Assembly: GCF_019317285.1 (NCBI RefSeq)
Contig: NZ_CP079218.1
Location: 4,960,001 to 5,024,000, forward strand
Reading direction: 5' to 3'
DNA length: 64,000 nucleotides
DNA from: Pedobacter sp. D749
Lineage (GTDB): Bacteria > Bacteroidota > Bacteroidia > Sphingobacteriales > Sphingobacteriaceae
In this document: one piece after another, positions 17,340-26,869 of the stretch
Numbering within the stretch: position 1 is the stretch's first letter
Layout of the letters: each line of letters begins with the position of its first letter
Notes under the pieces: model-generated
What the model was told of the DNA's origin: nothing
Seen by the model: only the letters and a program-made list of their open reading frames with translations
Database searches by the model: none
Made by a program: the position numbers and the translations under genes

Positions 17340-18983
17340 ATGTCAAATTTAAAAGCTCACTATTTTAACCTTAAAAATTTAGCGGTTGTGTTAACATCGC
17401 TCCTATTTTTTGGTTGTGCAAGTATCCAAACACCACAAGGTGGGCCAAAAGATACAAAGCCACCAAAAGTTTTAAGCATGACTCCAAAAAATCAAACGAG
17501 GAATTTTAATGCTAAAAAAATTGTGATCGAGTTTGATGAATATTTTAATATCAAAGATGAGTTTAAAGAATTTTCGATTTCTCCTGATCAGGAAAAACTT
17601 CCGGTTTTAAAGAAGCGTCAAAAAAGATTAGAAATTGCACTTCAGGACTCTTTGGAAAAAAATACAACCTATACTTTAAACTTTGGAAAATCGATAGCCG
17701 ATGTCAACGAAGGAAATGTTGTTAAAAATCTATCTTACGTTTTTTCAACCGGTCCAGAAATCGATTCTTTATCCATCAGTGGTAAAGTAATCAATTCGCT
17801 AACTGATGAACCAGAGAAAGAAGCAACTGTATTTATTCTTCCTTTAGAAAGAGATACTATTTTTGGAAAGAGACGTCCATCAATATATACAACTACCGAT
17901 AGCGCTGGAACCTATAAATTAAACAACTTAAGAAAAGGTACCTATAAAGTTTATGCCATTAAAGAAAGCAATGGTGGTGGTGATAAAATATACCAGCAGA
18001 TTTCGGATGAAGTTGGATTTATAAAAGAGCCGGTTGTAATTGACAAAAACATTGAGAACATAGATCTGCAGATCTTTAAAGAATTGGCTCCAGAATTCCG
18101 TGTATTAGACCGGAAACTAAATAATGACGGTAGCATATCGATTATATTTAATCAGCAGCTTAAAAGCCCTAAAATTACGGTTACCGATCCTCCAGCGGTT
18201 GACGTAGGTAAATATGTCCACTTTACTAAAAATAATGATACGACAAAAATATGGTTAAAAGACATGAGTTTTGATTCAGTAAAGATTGCTATTCAGGATC
18301 AAAGCAAGGTTTTGCAGACCTTAAACTTTACCAGGGGAAAAAAAGATACTTATACACGCGATGTAACCATAGCAGATAACCTGTCCGGAGGTAAATTAAA
18401 TCCGTTTCAGCAATTAACGCTGATTTTTCCATTTCCCATGACAGCTGCTGATCCATCCAAAATCACCCTTTTAGAGGATTCTGTAAAAAGAACCAATTTC
18501 GAATTGGTAAAAGACAGTGTAGATCAACAAAAATACTACTTAAGATACCCCTGGAAAAATAAAAGAGCTTACGATCTAAAAATAGGCGCAGGTGCTTTTA
18601 CGGCTATATTTAATGCAAAAAATAAAGATGTAACCAAACGTTTTTCACTCGAAAACCAGGACGCCTACACTACCCTGGTATTAAATGTAACTGTTCCGGA
18701 TACGTCGAAAAGCTATGTAATTCAATTTCTTAATGAAAAAAAAGATATTATAAAATCTTTTCCGGTCAGTAAAAATACTAAAGTTACTTTTTCTAAATAT
18801 CCTGCAGGTAAGTATATGCTCAGGGTAATTTACGATGACAATAAAAACGGAATCTGGGATACAGGAAGTGTTAAAGGCGGTTACCAACCCGAAAAAGTCT
18901 GGTACTTAAAAGCATTAATGGATTTAAAACCCAATTGGGAACGGGAAGATCCTTTGGTGATACCTGCACCTCCAACTAAGTAA
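17340..18983 (+). CDS. Ig-like domain lipoprotein
   Basis: 547 residues. A lipoprotein signal ends LLFFGC with lipidated C26. The next part, TPQGGPKDTKPPKV, leads into a bacterial Ig-like (SbsA/Big_5 type) domain at about 40-135. A carboxypeptidase-regulatory-like beta domain follows at about 145-230 (GTYKLNNLRKGTYKVYAI), then more beta-rich sequence. Such proteins sit next to mnmG in several Bacteroidetes, as I recall; a function in the envelope is likely but unproven. It starts 122 bp after mnmG, and a GTCAT palindrome follows its stop. Confidence 0.85.
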   Translation: MSNLKAHYFNLKNLAVVLTSLLFFGCASIQTPQGGPKDTKPPKVLSMTPKNQTRNFNAKKIVIEFDEYFNIKDEFKEFSISPDQEKLPVLKKRQKRLEIALQDSLEKNTTYTLNFGKSIADVNEGNVVKNLSYVFSTGPEIDSLSISGKVINSLTDEPEKEATVFILPLERDTIFGKRRPSIYTTTDSAGTYKLNNLRKGTYKVYAIKESNGGGDKIYQQISDEVGFIKEPVVIDKNIENIDLQIFKELAPEFRVLDRKLNNDGSISIIFNQQLKSPKITVTDPPAVDVGKYVHFTKNNDTTKIWLKDMSFDSVKIAIQDQSKVLQTLNFTRGKKDTYTRDVTIADNLSGGKLNPFQQLTLIFPFPMTAADPSKITLLEDSVKRTNFELVKDSVDQQKYYLRYPWKNKRAYDLKIGAGAFTAIFNAKNKDVTKRFSLENQDAYTTLVLNVTVPDTSKSYVIQFLNEKKDIIKSFPVSKNTKVTFSKYPAGKYMLRVIYDDNKNGIWDTGSVKGGYQPEKVWYLKALMDLKPNWEREDPLVIPAPPTK

Positions 18984-18990
18984 AAAAATA

Positions 18991-19064
18991 GTCATCTCGA
19001 CTGGAACGGAGAGATCTATTCCGAGACAGATTTCTCCATTCCGTTTCACTTCAGTCGAAATGAC
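18991..19064. repeat. GTCAT-ended palindromic element
   Basis: gtcatctcgactg at 18991 is mirrored by cagtcgaaatgac ending at 19064, with inner gagatct/agatttctc pairing. It lies between two convergent genes (lipoprotein and gamma-carbonic anhydrase), where a bidirectional terminator would be expected. Confidence 0.7.
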
Positions 19065-19069
19065 GGAAG

Positions 19070-19582
19070 CTATTCGGTAAACCAACCCGAATACATAACA
19101 TAGTTATCAGGAAGTTTATTCAACAAAGCCCTTTGCTCATCAGTAATGGGCTTTATTTTTTTTGCAGGTGTACCAGCATACAAATAGCCTGTTTCGCAGA
19201 TGGTATTTTCCAGTACTACAGATCCAGCAGCAATAATACAATACTCTTCTATCACCGCATGATCCATTACTATAGCGCCCATGCCGATCAACACATTATC
19301 CTGAACAGTACAACCATGTACGATTGCATTATGACCTACAGACACCCTATTACCGATATGTGTAGACGCTTTTAAGTAGGTCGCATGGATTACTGCACCA
19401 TCTTGTATATTAGATTCATTTCCGATAGTAATTGCATTTACATCACCTCTAATCACAGCATTAAACCATACTGAACATTTATAACCTATTATTACATCAC
19501 CAACTATGGTAGCATTCTCTGCAATGAAATTGTCTTTTCCAATTTCAGGATATTTATCTTTTACGGGTAGTATTAAAGGCAT
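19070..19582 (-). CDS. Gamma-carbonic anhydrase family protein (YrdA/PaaY-like)
   Basis: 170 residues from the ATG at 19582; an in-frame ATG 48 bp earlier adds an atypical tail. The chain is a left-handed beta-helix of hexapeptide repeats (about 18-130), with zinc-ligand positions H66, H84 and H89 (DGAVIHAT and GHNAIVHG). Family members are trimers; many bind zinc, and only some have shown carbonic anhydrase activity. It lies 80 bp downstream of nadB on the same strand, with a short CCCCT-type hairpin repeat between (about 19633-19660). Confidence 0.88.
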   Translation of the reverse strand: MPLILPVKDKYPEIGKDNFIAENATIVGDVIIGYKCSVWFNAVIRGDVNAITIGNESNIQDGAVIHATYLKASTHIGNRVSVGHNAIVHGCTVQDNVLIGMGAIVMDHAVIEEYCIIAAGSVVLENTICETGYLYAGTPAKKIKPITDEQRALLNKLPDNYVMYSGWFTE

Positions 19583-19662
19583 AATATTATAATGTAAGAT
19601 GGTTGATGGAAAATGGAAAATGGACGACATGTTAAAGTCCCCTGAGGGGATTTAGGGGGTAC

Positions 19663-21249
19663 CTAAAAAACAGTATCTACTAATTCCTTTGCATGTTCCG
19701 GATAATCGGTAGTATAATGTAATCCCCTACTCTCTTTTCTTTGCATAGCAGATTTGATCACCAGATAAGCCGTTTGAATTACATTTCTTAATTCGCAAAG
19801 TTTAACCGAAACCTTATTCTTTTTATAAAATTCTTCTGTTTCCTGGTAAATTAAAAACAAACGGCGATGTGCCCTTTCTAAACGAAAATCAGAACGTACA
19901 ATACCTACATAATCGCCCATAACTTTTTGCAGTTCCCTGAGGTTATGTGTTACCAATACGTCTTCATTACTTTGTGTAACCCCTTGAGAATCCCATTCAG
20001 GAATGTGATCCGGAATAATATTATTTTTAAAGTTCTCAATAGCATCCTGGTAAATGCGGTGTGCAAAAACTGTTGCTTCTAATAAAGAATTGGAAGCCAA
20101 ACGGTTAGCACCATGCAAACCAGTTGAAGAACACTCTCCACAGGCATATAAATTTTTAATTGAAGAGCGACCATATTCATCAACCAGGATACCACCACAC
20201 ATATAATGAGATGCAGGAGTAACCGGTATATAATCTTTTGTCATATCAATCCCTATAGATAAACATTTAGCATATATATTAGGGAAGTGTTTCAAAATAT
20301 CTTCCTTCTTACGCATCGTAATATCCAGATAAACAAAATCATCACCTGATTTCTTCATTTCATTGTCTACCGCACGTGCAACAATATCGCGTGGTGCTAA
20401 AGATTTACGTTCATCATATTCATGCATAAATTCTTCACCATTCTTACGTCTTAAAACGCCACCAAAACCCCTAACAGCTTCTGATATTAGGAACGATGGA
20501 TACTCTCCAGGATGATACAAAGCAGTTGGATGGAACTGAATAAACTCCATATTCCTCACTTTTCCTTTCGCCCGGTAAACCATTGCCATACCATCTCCTG
20601 TTGCAATAACCGGATTTGTTGTGGCCGAATACACATGTCCGGCACCACCCGAAGCCATTACAGTCACATTTGCCACAATCTTTTCCACATCGTTAAGCTC
20701 TGTGTTAAAGGCATATATGCCATAACAGTTAATATCTTCGGTACGTTTATCCACAAACTCACCCAGGTGATGTTGTGTTATCAACTCCAGCGCAAAGTAA
20801 TGTGTTAATATCTCTATGTTGTTATTCTCATGTATTTCACTTAGCAATACCCGCTCAATCTCATATCCGGTGATATCTTTATAGTGCAAAACGCGATGTT
20901 CTGAGTGACCACCTTCTTTAGCTAAATCGTAAAAACCAGCGTTGTCCTTATCGAAATTTATACCATAGTCAATGATCTCCTGAATACGCTGAGGCCCCTC
21001 TTTTACAACGATTTCCACAATTTTTTCATCGCATAATCCGTCACCCGCTATCAGTGTATCTTCTATATGTTTTTCAAAAGAATCACCTTTATCCACCACA
21101 ACTGCAACGCCCCCCTGAGCGTATTTTGTATTCGATTCGTCTTCATTCGACTTCGTAACAATTAAAACCTTACCGAACTTTGCAGCTTTAAGTGCAAAAC
21201 TCAAACCCGCTATACCTGAACCGATTACCAGAAAATCTACTTTTCTCAT
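19663..21249 (-). CDS. nadB: L-aspartate oxidase NadB
   Basis: 528 residues from the ATG at 21249; an earlier in-frame ATG at 21261 would put MFLL in front of the FAD motif and is less likely. The Rossmann motif GSGIAG is at 10-15. Substrate-binding stretches typical of the succinate dehydrogenase/NadB family are present: FIQFHPTALYHPG and EAVRGFGGVLRR, and a SHYMCGGI segment. NadB oxidises aspartate to iminoaspartate, the first step of de novo NAD synthesis. It is divergent from nadA, the next enzyme, across a 450-bp AT-rich gap. Confidence 0.97.
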   Translation of the reverse strand: MRKVDFLVIGSGIAGLSFALKAAKFGKVLIVTKSNEDESNTKYAQGGVAVVVDKGDSFEKHIEDTLIAGDGLCDEKIVEIVVKEGPQRIQEIIDYGINFDKDNAGFYDLAKEGGHSEHRVLHYKDITGYEIERVLLSEIHENNNIEILTHYFALELITQHHLGEFVDKRTEDINCYGIYAFNTELNDVEKIVANVTVMASGGAGHVYSATTNPVIATGDGMAMVYRAKGKVRNMEFIQFHPTALYHPGEYPSFLISEAVRGFGGVLRRKNGEEFMHEYDERKSLAPRDIVARAVDNEMKKSGDDFVYLDITMRKKEDILKHFPNIYAKCLSIGIDMTKDYIPVTPASHYMCGGILVDEYGRSSIKNLYACGECSSTGLHGANRLASNSLLEATVFAHRIYQDAIENFKNNIIPDHIPEWDSQGVTQSNEDVLVTHNLRELQKVMGDYVGIVRSDFRLERAHRRLFLIYQETEEFYKKNKVSVKLCELRNVIQTAYLVIKSAMQRKESRGLHYTTDYPEHAKELVDTVF

Positions 21250-21656
21250 TAATAAAAACATTTACTTTATCCACGATGTTAACAACTAGTTAATAAATGT
21301 TAACTCTATGTCTAAATTATCCTAACAAATAAATTTGAATGTTTAAAGCTACTCTAAAAACACAATTTGCCACAATCTTTTGCGCAATTTTTAAGCAGCT
21401 TTATACAAGTAATTAACTTTTTACCCACTTATAAACAATTAACATTCCAGTATTGATAAAAATTGAACCAATTTTCGATAACCCTGGAAATCAAACTTAT
21501 GATATTATAAAAATGTAATCTAAATGTTAGTAAACGATTAACAACTTATATAAAAGAAAGAATTTTATCAACTTGCCAACATTACTAACACACTAATAAA
21601 CAAACAAGATTTATTTATTTAAAATAACTTATTAATTATTGAGACGTGGAAAGCTT
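21250..21656. other. AT-rich nadB-nadA gap with DnaA-box-like nonamers
   Basis: No gene is seen. The region is very AT-rich and has several near matches to the DnaA box TTATnCACA: TTATCCACG (21267-21275), TTTGCCACA (21366-21374), TTATACAAG (21401-21409), TTACCCACT (21421-21429), TTATAAACA (21429-21437) and TTATCAACT (21565-21573). Reverse-strand near matches include TATTGATAA and TTTCGATAA. Such matches also arise by chance in AT-rich DNA, so an origin is only a candidate. It must also hold the nadB promoter. Confidence 0.3.
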
Positions 21657-21664
21657 TATCTTTG
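21657..21664 (+). promoter_or_regulatory. -7 promoter box of nadA
   Basis: TATCTTTG, 35 nt before the ATG at 21700. It lies downstream of an in-frame ATG at 21646, which would therefore not be in the transcript. This decides the nadA start. Confidence 0.6.
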
Positions 21665-21699
21665 GCCAACGTCAAAATTCAAAAAAGGAAAATTTTAAA

Positions 21700-22698
21700 A
21701 TGAACATAGATGTCTTAGAAGAAATCAACAAAAAAGGTTTCGCAGAAGAAGAAATTGATCCTACACTTGATCTTTTTGCAGAGATTGAGAAATTAAAAAA
21801 GGAAAAGAATGCCATCATCCTAGCACATTATTACCAAGAACCTGACATACAGGATATTGCGGATTATATTGGCGATAGTTTAGGCTTATCTCAGGAGGCT
21901 GCAAAAACAGATGCAGATGTAATTGTTTTTGCAGGTGTCCATTTTATGGCCGAAACGGCGAAGATTTTATCGCCTAATAAAACGGTTTTATTACCTGATG
22001 TAAAGGCAGGTTGCTCATTAGCAGATAGTTGTCCGCCGCATTTATTTAGAAAGTTTAAGGAAAAATATCCGGATCACCTGGTCATCACCTATGTAAACTG
22101 CACTGCCGAATTAAAAGCTTTAAGTGATATTGTTTGTACAAGTACCAACGCGGTGCAGATTGTAGAGAGTTTACCGAAAGATCAAAAAATCATTTTTGGC
22201 CCAGATCGTAACTTAGGTGCTTACGTTGCGAAAAAAACAGGTAGGGATTTGGTATTATGGAACGGTGCCTGCATGGTACATGAAATTTTTTCGCAGGAGA
22301 AAATTACGAAACTAAAAGAACGTCACCCGAATGCGAAATTTATTGCGCATCCGGAATGTGAAGAAGTAGTTTTAAAAATGGCAGATTATATCGGTTCAAC
22401 AACTGGACTTTTAAAATATACGATTACCAATCCTGCTACTGAATTTATTGTAGCTACTGAAAGTGGAATTATCCACCAGATGGAAAAAGCGAATCCGACA
22501 AAAACTTTTATACCGGCGCCGCCGAATAACAGCTGTGCCTGTAACGATTGCCCGTATATGAAAAGAAATACTTTAGAAAAACTATATTTATGTATTAAAA
22601 ATGGTTTGCCAGAAGTAACTGTACCTGAGCATATTATTGAGCTTGCCCGTAAACCGATTCAAAGGATGCTGGATATTTCGGCTGAATTGGGGTTGTAA
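21700..22698 (+). CDS. nadA: Quinolinate synthase NadA
   Basis: 332 residues from the ATG at 21700, with an AAAGGA ribosome binding site about 10 nt upstream. LAHYYQEPDIQDIADYIGDS near residue 41 is the family opening. Conserved cysteines include those in GCSLADSCPP (C105, C111), NGACMVH (C191) and CACNDCPYM (C279-C284); three of them hold the 4Fe-4S cluster. NadA condenses iminoaspartate with dihydroxyacetone phosphate to quinolinate. The divergent nadB supplies its substrate, and a dicarboxylate symporter follows 66 bp downstream. Confidence 0.97.
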   Translation: MNIDVLEEINKKGFAEEEIDPTLDLFAEIEKLKKEKNAIILAHYYQEPDIQDIADYIGDSLGLSQEAAKTDADVIVFAGVHFMAETAKILSPNKTVLLPDVKAGCSLADSCPPHLFRKFKEKYPDHLVITYVNCTAELKALSDIVCTSTNAVQIVESLPKDQKIIFGPDRNLGAYVAKKTGRDLVLWNGACMVHEIFSQEKITKLKERHPNAKFIAHPECEEVVLKMADYIGSTTGLLKYTITNPATEFIVATESGIIHQMEKANPTKTFIPAPPNNSCACNDCPYMKRNTLEKLYLCIKNGLPEVTVPEHIIELARKPIQRMLDISAELGL

Positions 22699-22702
22699 GC
22701 CT

Positions 22703-22751
22703 GACTTCCGAAGTTTCCCAGAGTCTGCAGGCTTGCAAAACTTCGGAAGTC
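22703..22751. repeat. 14-bp perfect inverted repeat between nadA and the symporter
   Basis: GACTTCCGAAGTTT (22703-22716) is mirrored exactly by AAACTTCGGAAGTC (22738-22751). It lies 5 nt after the nadA stop and could act as a terminator or attenuator. TAATTTTG (22752-22759), a -7-like box, follows directly. Confidence 0.75.
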
Positions 22752-22764
22752 TAATTTTGTATTT

Positions 22765-24003
22765 ATGGAAAAAAACAACATCCTTAAAAATTACTCAGGC
22801 TTATTATGGCTTTTGGCAGGTATTACTGTTGGAAGTATAGTAGGTTTAATTTTTGGGAAAAGCGTTGAAAGTATAAAGCCATTAGGAGATATATTTTTGA
22901 ACCTGTTGTTTACTGCTGTTATTCCGTTAGTGTTTTTTGCGGTTTCATCAGCCATTGCAAATATAGACCGGACTAAAAAACTGGGGAGATTATTAACTGT
23001 AATGGTTTTGGTTTTCCTCGCAACGGTATTGATTTCTGCAGTGTTAACATTGGCAGCCACGTGGATTTTTCCAATCCATCAACAATTGGGAAATGCAACA
23101 ATACCGACAGAACCTGAAAAAATTCAATCATTTGGCGAACAAATGACGCAACTTTTAACCGTAGGTGAATTTTTCGAGATCGGAAGTAGAAAAAATATGC
23201 TGGCACTAATTATTTTTTCAGTTTTGGTGGGATTTTCTACTTTATACGCGGATAAGGAAGGTGAAGGCTTTAAAAAATTCCTTGTTTCAGGTAATGAAGT
23301 GATGAAAAAACTCATCATTTTAATCATGAAACTTGGGCCGATAGGTTTAGGTGCCTATTTTGCTTATCAGGTTGGTGTATTCGGTCCACAGCTTTTTGGA
23401 ACCTATGCAAAAGCTTTAGGTTTGTATTATGGTGTTGGGGCATTTTATTTTATTGTTTTTTTCACTTTATACGCTTTCGTTGCAGGTGGATTTAAAGCCA
23501 TAAAAGTATTTTGGAAAAATAATATTGTACCTTCTTTAACTTCTATAGGTACCTGTAGTAGTATTGCCACTATTCCGGCTAATTTAGAAGGGACAACAAA
23601 AATGGGAGTGCCTGCTTACATTACCAATGTGACGATTCCTTTGGGATCAACTTTGCATAAAGATGGGTCGAGCATTAGTTCCATTATAAAAATTGCGGTG
23701 GTTTTTGCCATTTTTGGTAAAGATTTGGTTCATGTAGACACCGTTATTTTAGCCTTAGGTATCACGGTTTTGGTGAGTATAGTAGAGGGTGGAATACCCA
23801 ATGGTGGCTATATTGGGGAGTTATTAATGATTTCTGCCTACCAATTGCCACCGGAAGCTTTGCCACCAGCTATGATTATAGGAACTTTGGTTGATCCGAT
23901 GGCTACATTGTTGAATGCGACCGGCGATAATGTTGCAGCGATGTTAATTGCCAGGTTTACGGAAGGTAAAAATTGGATGGAAAATAAGGATTTGTCATCC
24001 TGA
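22765..24003 (+). CDS. Dicarboxylate/amino acid:cation symporter (DAACS family)
   Basis: 412 residues, membrane protein with about eight helices plus hairpins. The DAACS signatures are clear: the serine-rich hairpin GTCSSIATIPANLEG, the TNVTIPLGSTLHKDG stretch and the C-terminal NATGDNVAAMLIARF, all part of the glutamate/aspartate and sodium or proton site. The family imports glutamate, aspartate or C4-dicarboxylates. Position right after nadA suggests aspartate supply for NadB, as inference. The last codons (DLSS and stop) lie inside a GTCAT repeat. A -7-like box 5 nt before the ATG suggests a nearly leaderless transcript. Confidence 0.93.
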   Translation: MEKNNILKNYSGLLWLLAGITVGSIVGLIFGKSVESIKPLGDIFLNLLFTAVIPLVFFAVSSAIANIDRTKKLGRLLTVMVLVFLATVLISAVLTLAATWIFPIHQQLGNATIPTEPEKIQSFGEQMTQLLTVGEFFEIGSRKNMLALIIFSVLVGFSTLYADKEGEGFKKFLVSGNEVMKKLIILIMKLGPIGLGAYFAYQVGVFGPQLFGTYAKALGLYYGVGAFYFIVFFTLYAFVAGGFKAIKVFWKNNIVPSLTSIGTCSSIATIPANLEGTTKMGVPAYITNVTIPLGSTLHKDGSSISSIIKIAVVFAIFGKDLVHVDTVILALGITVLVSIVEGGIPNGGYIGELLMISAYQLPPEALPPAMIIGTLVDPMATLLNATGDNVAAMLIARFTEGKNWMENKDLSS

Positions 24004-24076
24004 CGCAGGAAGGATCTGCTAGCTATGAAATACCAGCTTGTGCAGTTAAAGATTCTTCGCTAATGCTCAGAATGAC
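23994..24076. repeat. GTCAT-ended element overlapping a gene end
   Basis: gtcatcctgacgcaggaaggatct starts inside the symporter gene and supplies its stop codon; agattcttcgctaatgctcagaatgac closes the imperfect palindrome at 24076. Same class as the elements at 18991, 25186 and 46971. Confidence 0.6.
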
Positions 24077-24126
24077 AATTGATTTTAAAAAATAAAAATA
24101 TGGGGCTTCGCCTCTAACTATTGCAT

Positions 24127-25167
24127 ATGTTTGAAAATAAAGAGCGTACAGATATTAATGAATTAGGAGAATTTGGGTTAATTAAACACCTGACCACTAA
24201 TTTCAAAATTAAAAACGATTATTCGGTAAAAGGTGTGGGCGATGATGCAGCCGTTTTGGATGCAAAAGGAAAACAGACCTTGATTTCGACCGATTTATTG
24301 TTGGAGGGAATTCACTTCGATTTGGCTTATGTGCCCTTAATGCACTTGGGATATAAAGCAGTGCAGGTAAACTTGAGTGATATTTATGCGATGAATGGAA
24401 AAGCCAGTCAGATTACGGTTTCGCTGGGTTTATCAAGTAAATTTCCACTTGAAGCTGTAGAAGAAATTTATAAGGGCATTGAGCTGGCCTGCAATAAATA
24501 TAACATTGATTTAATCGGTGGCGATACTTCCTCAAGTAAACAAGGTTTGGTTATCAGTATTACCAGTATTGGTTATGCTGATGCAGATAAAGTAGTGTAC
24601 AGAAATGGCGCTCAGGAACATGATTTATTGTGTGTTTCGGGTGATTTGGGTGGTGCTTATTTAGGGCTGCAAATTTTAGAAAGAGAGAAATTAATTTACC
24701 TGGAAAACCCACAGATCCAACCAGATTTAGAAGGTAAAGATTATATCATCGAAAGACAATTGAAACCAGAAGCAAGGATGGATATTGTTGCACTTTTAGA
24801 TGAAATGAATATTAAACCAACATCAATGATTGATGTTTCTGATGGCTTGGCTTCTGAAATACTGCACCTGGCAGAACAATCAGATAAAGGAATCACTATT
24901 TATGAAGAGAAAATTCCTTTAGATCCAATGACTTATGAAACTGCCCGCGAGTTAGGTTTAGATCCAACGGTTTGTGCTTTAAGTGGTGGCGAAGATTATG
25001 AGTTGTTGTTTACTATCAGTCAGGAGGATTATAAAAAGCTGAAACATGATGTAGATATCACCGTGATTGGACATGTTACTGATAAAAATTCTGGCTGCAA
25101 AATGGTTTCTAAATCAGAAAAAGTACATGAGCTGAAGGCTCAGGGCTGGAATGCTTTTAATAAATAG
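24127..25167 (+). CDS. thiL: Thiamine-monophosphate kinase ThiL
   Basis: 346 residues from the ATG at 24127; the frame can be extended only to a TTG two codons earlier. Family motifs: the nucleotide/metal-binding VGDDAAV near 37-43, STDLLLEGIHF near 54-64, LIGGDTSSS, the SGDLGGAYLGL loop and IDVSDGLASE. ThiL phosphorylates thiamine monophosphate to thiamine diphosphate with ATP. No other thiamine gene is nearby, and no THI-box riboswitch is seen. A GTCAT repeat separates it from the symporter upstream, and another follows it. Confidence 0.95.
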   Translation: MFENKERTDINELGEFGLIKHLTTNFKIKNDYSVKGVGDDAAVLDAKGKQTLISTDLLLEGIHFDLAYVPLMHLGYKAVQVNLSDIYAMNGKASQITVSLGLSSKFPLEAVEEIYKGIELACNKYNIDLIGGDTSSSKQGLVISITSIGYADADKVVYRNGAQEHDLLCVSGDLGGAYLGLQILEREKLIYLENPQIQPDLEGKDYIIERQLKPEARMDIVALLDEMNIKPTSMIDVSDGLASEILHLAEQSDKGITIYEEKIPLDPMTYETARELGLDPTVCALSGGEDYELLFTISQEDYKKLKHDVDITVIGHVTDKNSGCKMVSKSEKVHELKAQGWNAFNK

Positions 25168-25185
25168 ACTTTAGTTAAAAACGAC

Positions 25186-25297
25186 ATGTCGTCATCTCGA
25201 CTGTAGCGTAGCGAAATGGAGAGATCTGCTGATATAGATTTAGCTTCGCTGAGCCTTCGGGTTCTCGACTCGTTGCAATCGCTCGAAATGACGACAT
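25186..25297. repeat. GTCAT-ended palindromic element between convergent genes
   Basis: ATGTCGTCATCTCGA (25186-25200) is mirrored by TCGAAATGACGACAT (25283-25297) with one mismatch. It lies between the ends of thiL and the convergent rmuC gene. Confidence 0.75.
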
Positions 25298-25365
25298 TGT
25301 TGTTATAAAACCTTTTTTTGTATAATTTACAGAAATCTGGCGGCTTTGCCTTATAATTATGAAAA

Positions 25366-26751
25366 TTATAAATCTTGCGTTTCGTTAATATCTAAATATT
25401 TGGTATCAATCTGTTTAGTAGCTTTCGCACCCAATTTCTTAATCTTTTCAGAAGTATTGGTTAGATTACCTGCACCGATTGATAATTTGTTAATGGCTTT
25501 ATCATAAGCATCCTGTCCGTTTTTGATGTATTTGCCAATGTTTTCCATGTCGGCCACAAAACCCACAAATTTATCGTACATGCTGCCACTCAAACGGGCA
25601 ATTTCCATTACGTTGCGGTTTTGGCGTTCCTGTTTCCACATACTGGCAATAGTACGTAAGGTAGCCAACAAAGTAGATGGGCTAACAATTACTACCCTTC
25701 TGTCCCATGCAAAGTTGAAAAGTTCTGCATCTTTTTGAACCGCAATACTGAAAGAAGATTCGATTGGAACAAACAATAAAACAAAATCCGGAGAATTGAT
25801 TTTATATAAATCCTGATAGTTTTTAGCAGATAGTTCCTGGATGTGGTTCTTAATGGAGGCCAGGTGCTGTTTTACATAGCCTTCACGCTCTTCATCAGTA
25901 TCTGCTGATACAGAACGCTCATAAGCGACCAAACTTACCTTAGCGTCAACAACAAGGTGTTTGTCATCCGGGAGGTCGATTACCACATCGGGCTGGTACC
26001 GGCTACCTTCGGCAGAGATATGAGAAGCCTGGATGCGGTATTCCTGATCGCGCACTAAACCAGAGCGCTCCAGCACCTTTTCCAGAATGATCTCGCCCCA
26101 GTTTCCCTGTTTTTTACTATCGCCTTTTAAAGCTTTGGTTAAATTATTGGCATCTTCCTGGATGAGTTTGCTTTGAATCTGCAGTTCAGAAATGACACCT
26201 TTCAAAATATTCCTTTCGTCAGATTCGGCTTTGTAAACCTTTTCTACCTTATCTTCAAAAGCTTTGATATTTTCTTTCAAAGGATTGAGGATAATATCCA
26301 GGTTGGTGCGGTTTTGTTCAATAAATTTGGTAGATTTTTCTTCCAGAATTTTATTGGCAATCAATTCAAAATCTTTATTCAGCTTTTGTTGCGATTGCTC
26401 ATAACTTAATTTTTGTTCCGCCAATTTTTCTTTTTCGGCCAGGTAGAATGATCTGGTACTTTCGAGCTCACGGTTGGCGTCGGCAAGCCGATCGCGTTCA
26501 GCCTGTAATTCATCAATTAAGCGTTGTTGTTCTTCTTTTAGCAAGGCAGTAATGTGATCTTTTTCGGTAGATAAATTAGAAACACGTTCATCGGCTTTGG
26601 CTAAACTGATTTTTAAGACTTCATTTTCGCTTTTCATCCGCTCAAAATCTTCTACCGATACAACAGATAGTGCAGCCTGGGGTTTCTTTAGCAACAAAAT
26701 GACAAGAACAATTAAAATGACAATTAGTAAAGCAATGCCGACAATCTCCAT
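25366..26751 (-). CDS. rmuC: DNA recombination protein RmuC
   Basis: 461 residues. One N-terminal membrane helix (residues 2-22, very Ile/Val/Leu-rich) is followed by a long coiled coil (about 35-200), then the RmuC nuclease-like domain (about 210-420). That domain includes GNWGEIILEKVLERSGL and the PD-(D/E)xK-like core VIDLPDDKHLVVDAKVSL. RmuC limits inversions at short inverted repeats in E. coli. That is of some interest in a region so rich in inverted repeats, but no functional link is shown. It stands alone, convergent with thiL. Confidence 0.93.
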   Translation of the reverse strand: MEIVGIALLIVILIVLVILLLKKPQAALSVVSVEDFERMKSENEVLKISLAKADERVSNLSTEKDHITALLKEEQQRLIDELQAERDRLADANRELESTRSFYLAEKEKLAEQKLSYEQSQQKLNKDFELIANKILEEKSTKFIEQNRTNLDIILNPLKENIKAFEDKVEKVYKAESDERNILKGVISELQIQSKLIQEDANNLTKALKGDSKKQGNWGEIILEKVLERSGLVRDQEYRIQASHISAEGSRYQPDVVIDLPDDKHLVVDAKVSLVAYERSVSADTDEEREGYVKQHLASIKNHIQELSAKNYQDLYKINSPDFVLLFVPIESSFSIAVQKDAELFNFAWDRRVVIVSPSTLLATLRTIASMWKQERQNRNVMEIARLSGSMYDKFVGFVADMENIGKYIKNGQDAYDKAINKLSIGAGNLTNTSEKIKKLGAKATKQIDTKYLDINETQDL

Positions 26752-26869
26752 AATGATAAAAATTTTAGTAAAAATGGAGATTTAAAATAGATATACCAAA
26801 AAAAATTAGTCAAATTGAAACATAAAAAACCGTAAAATTTTTCTATAATTGGGCATTAGCATTTTATAA

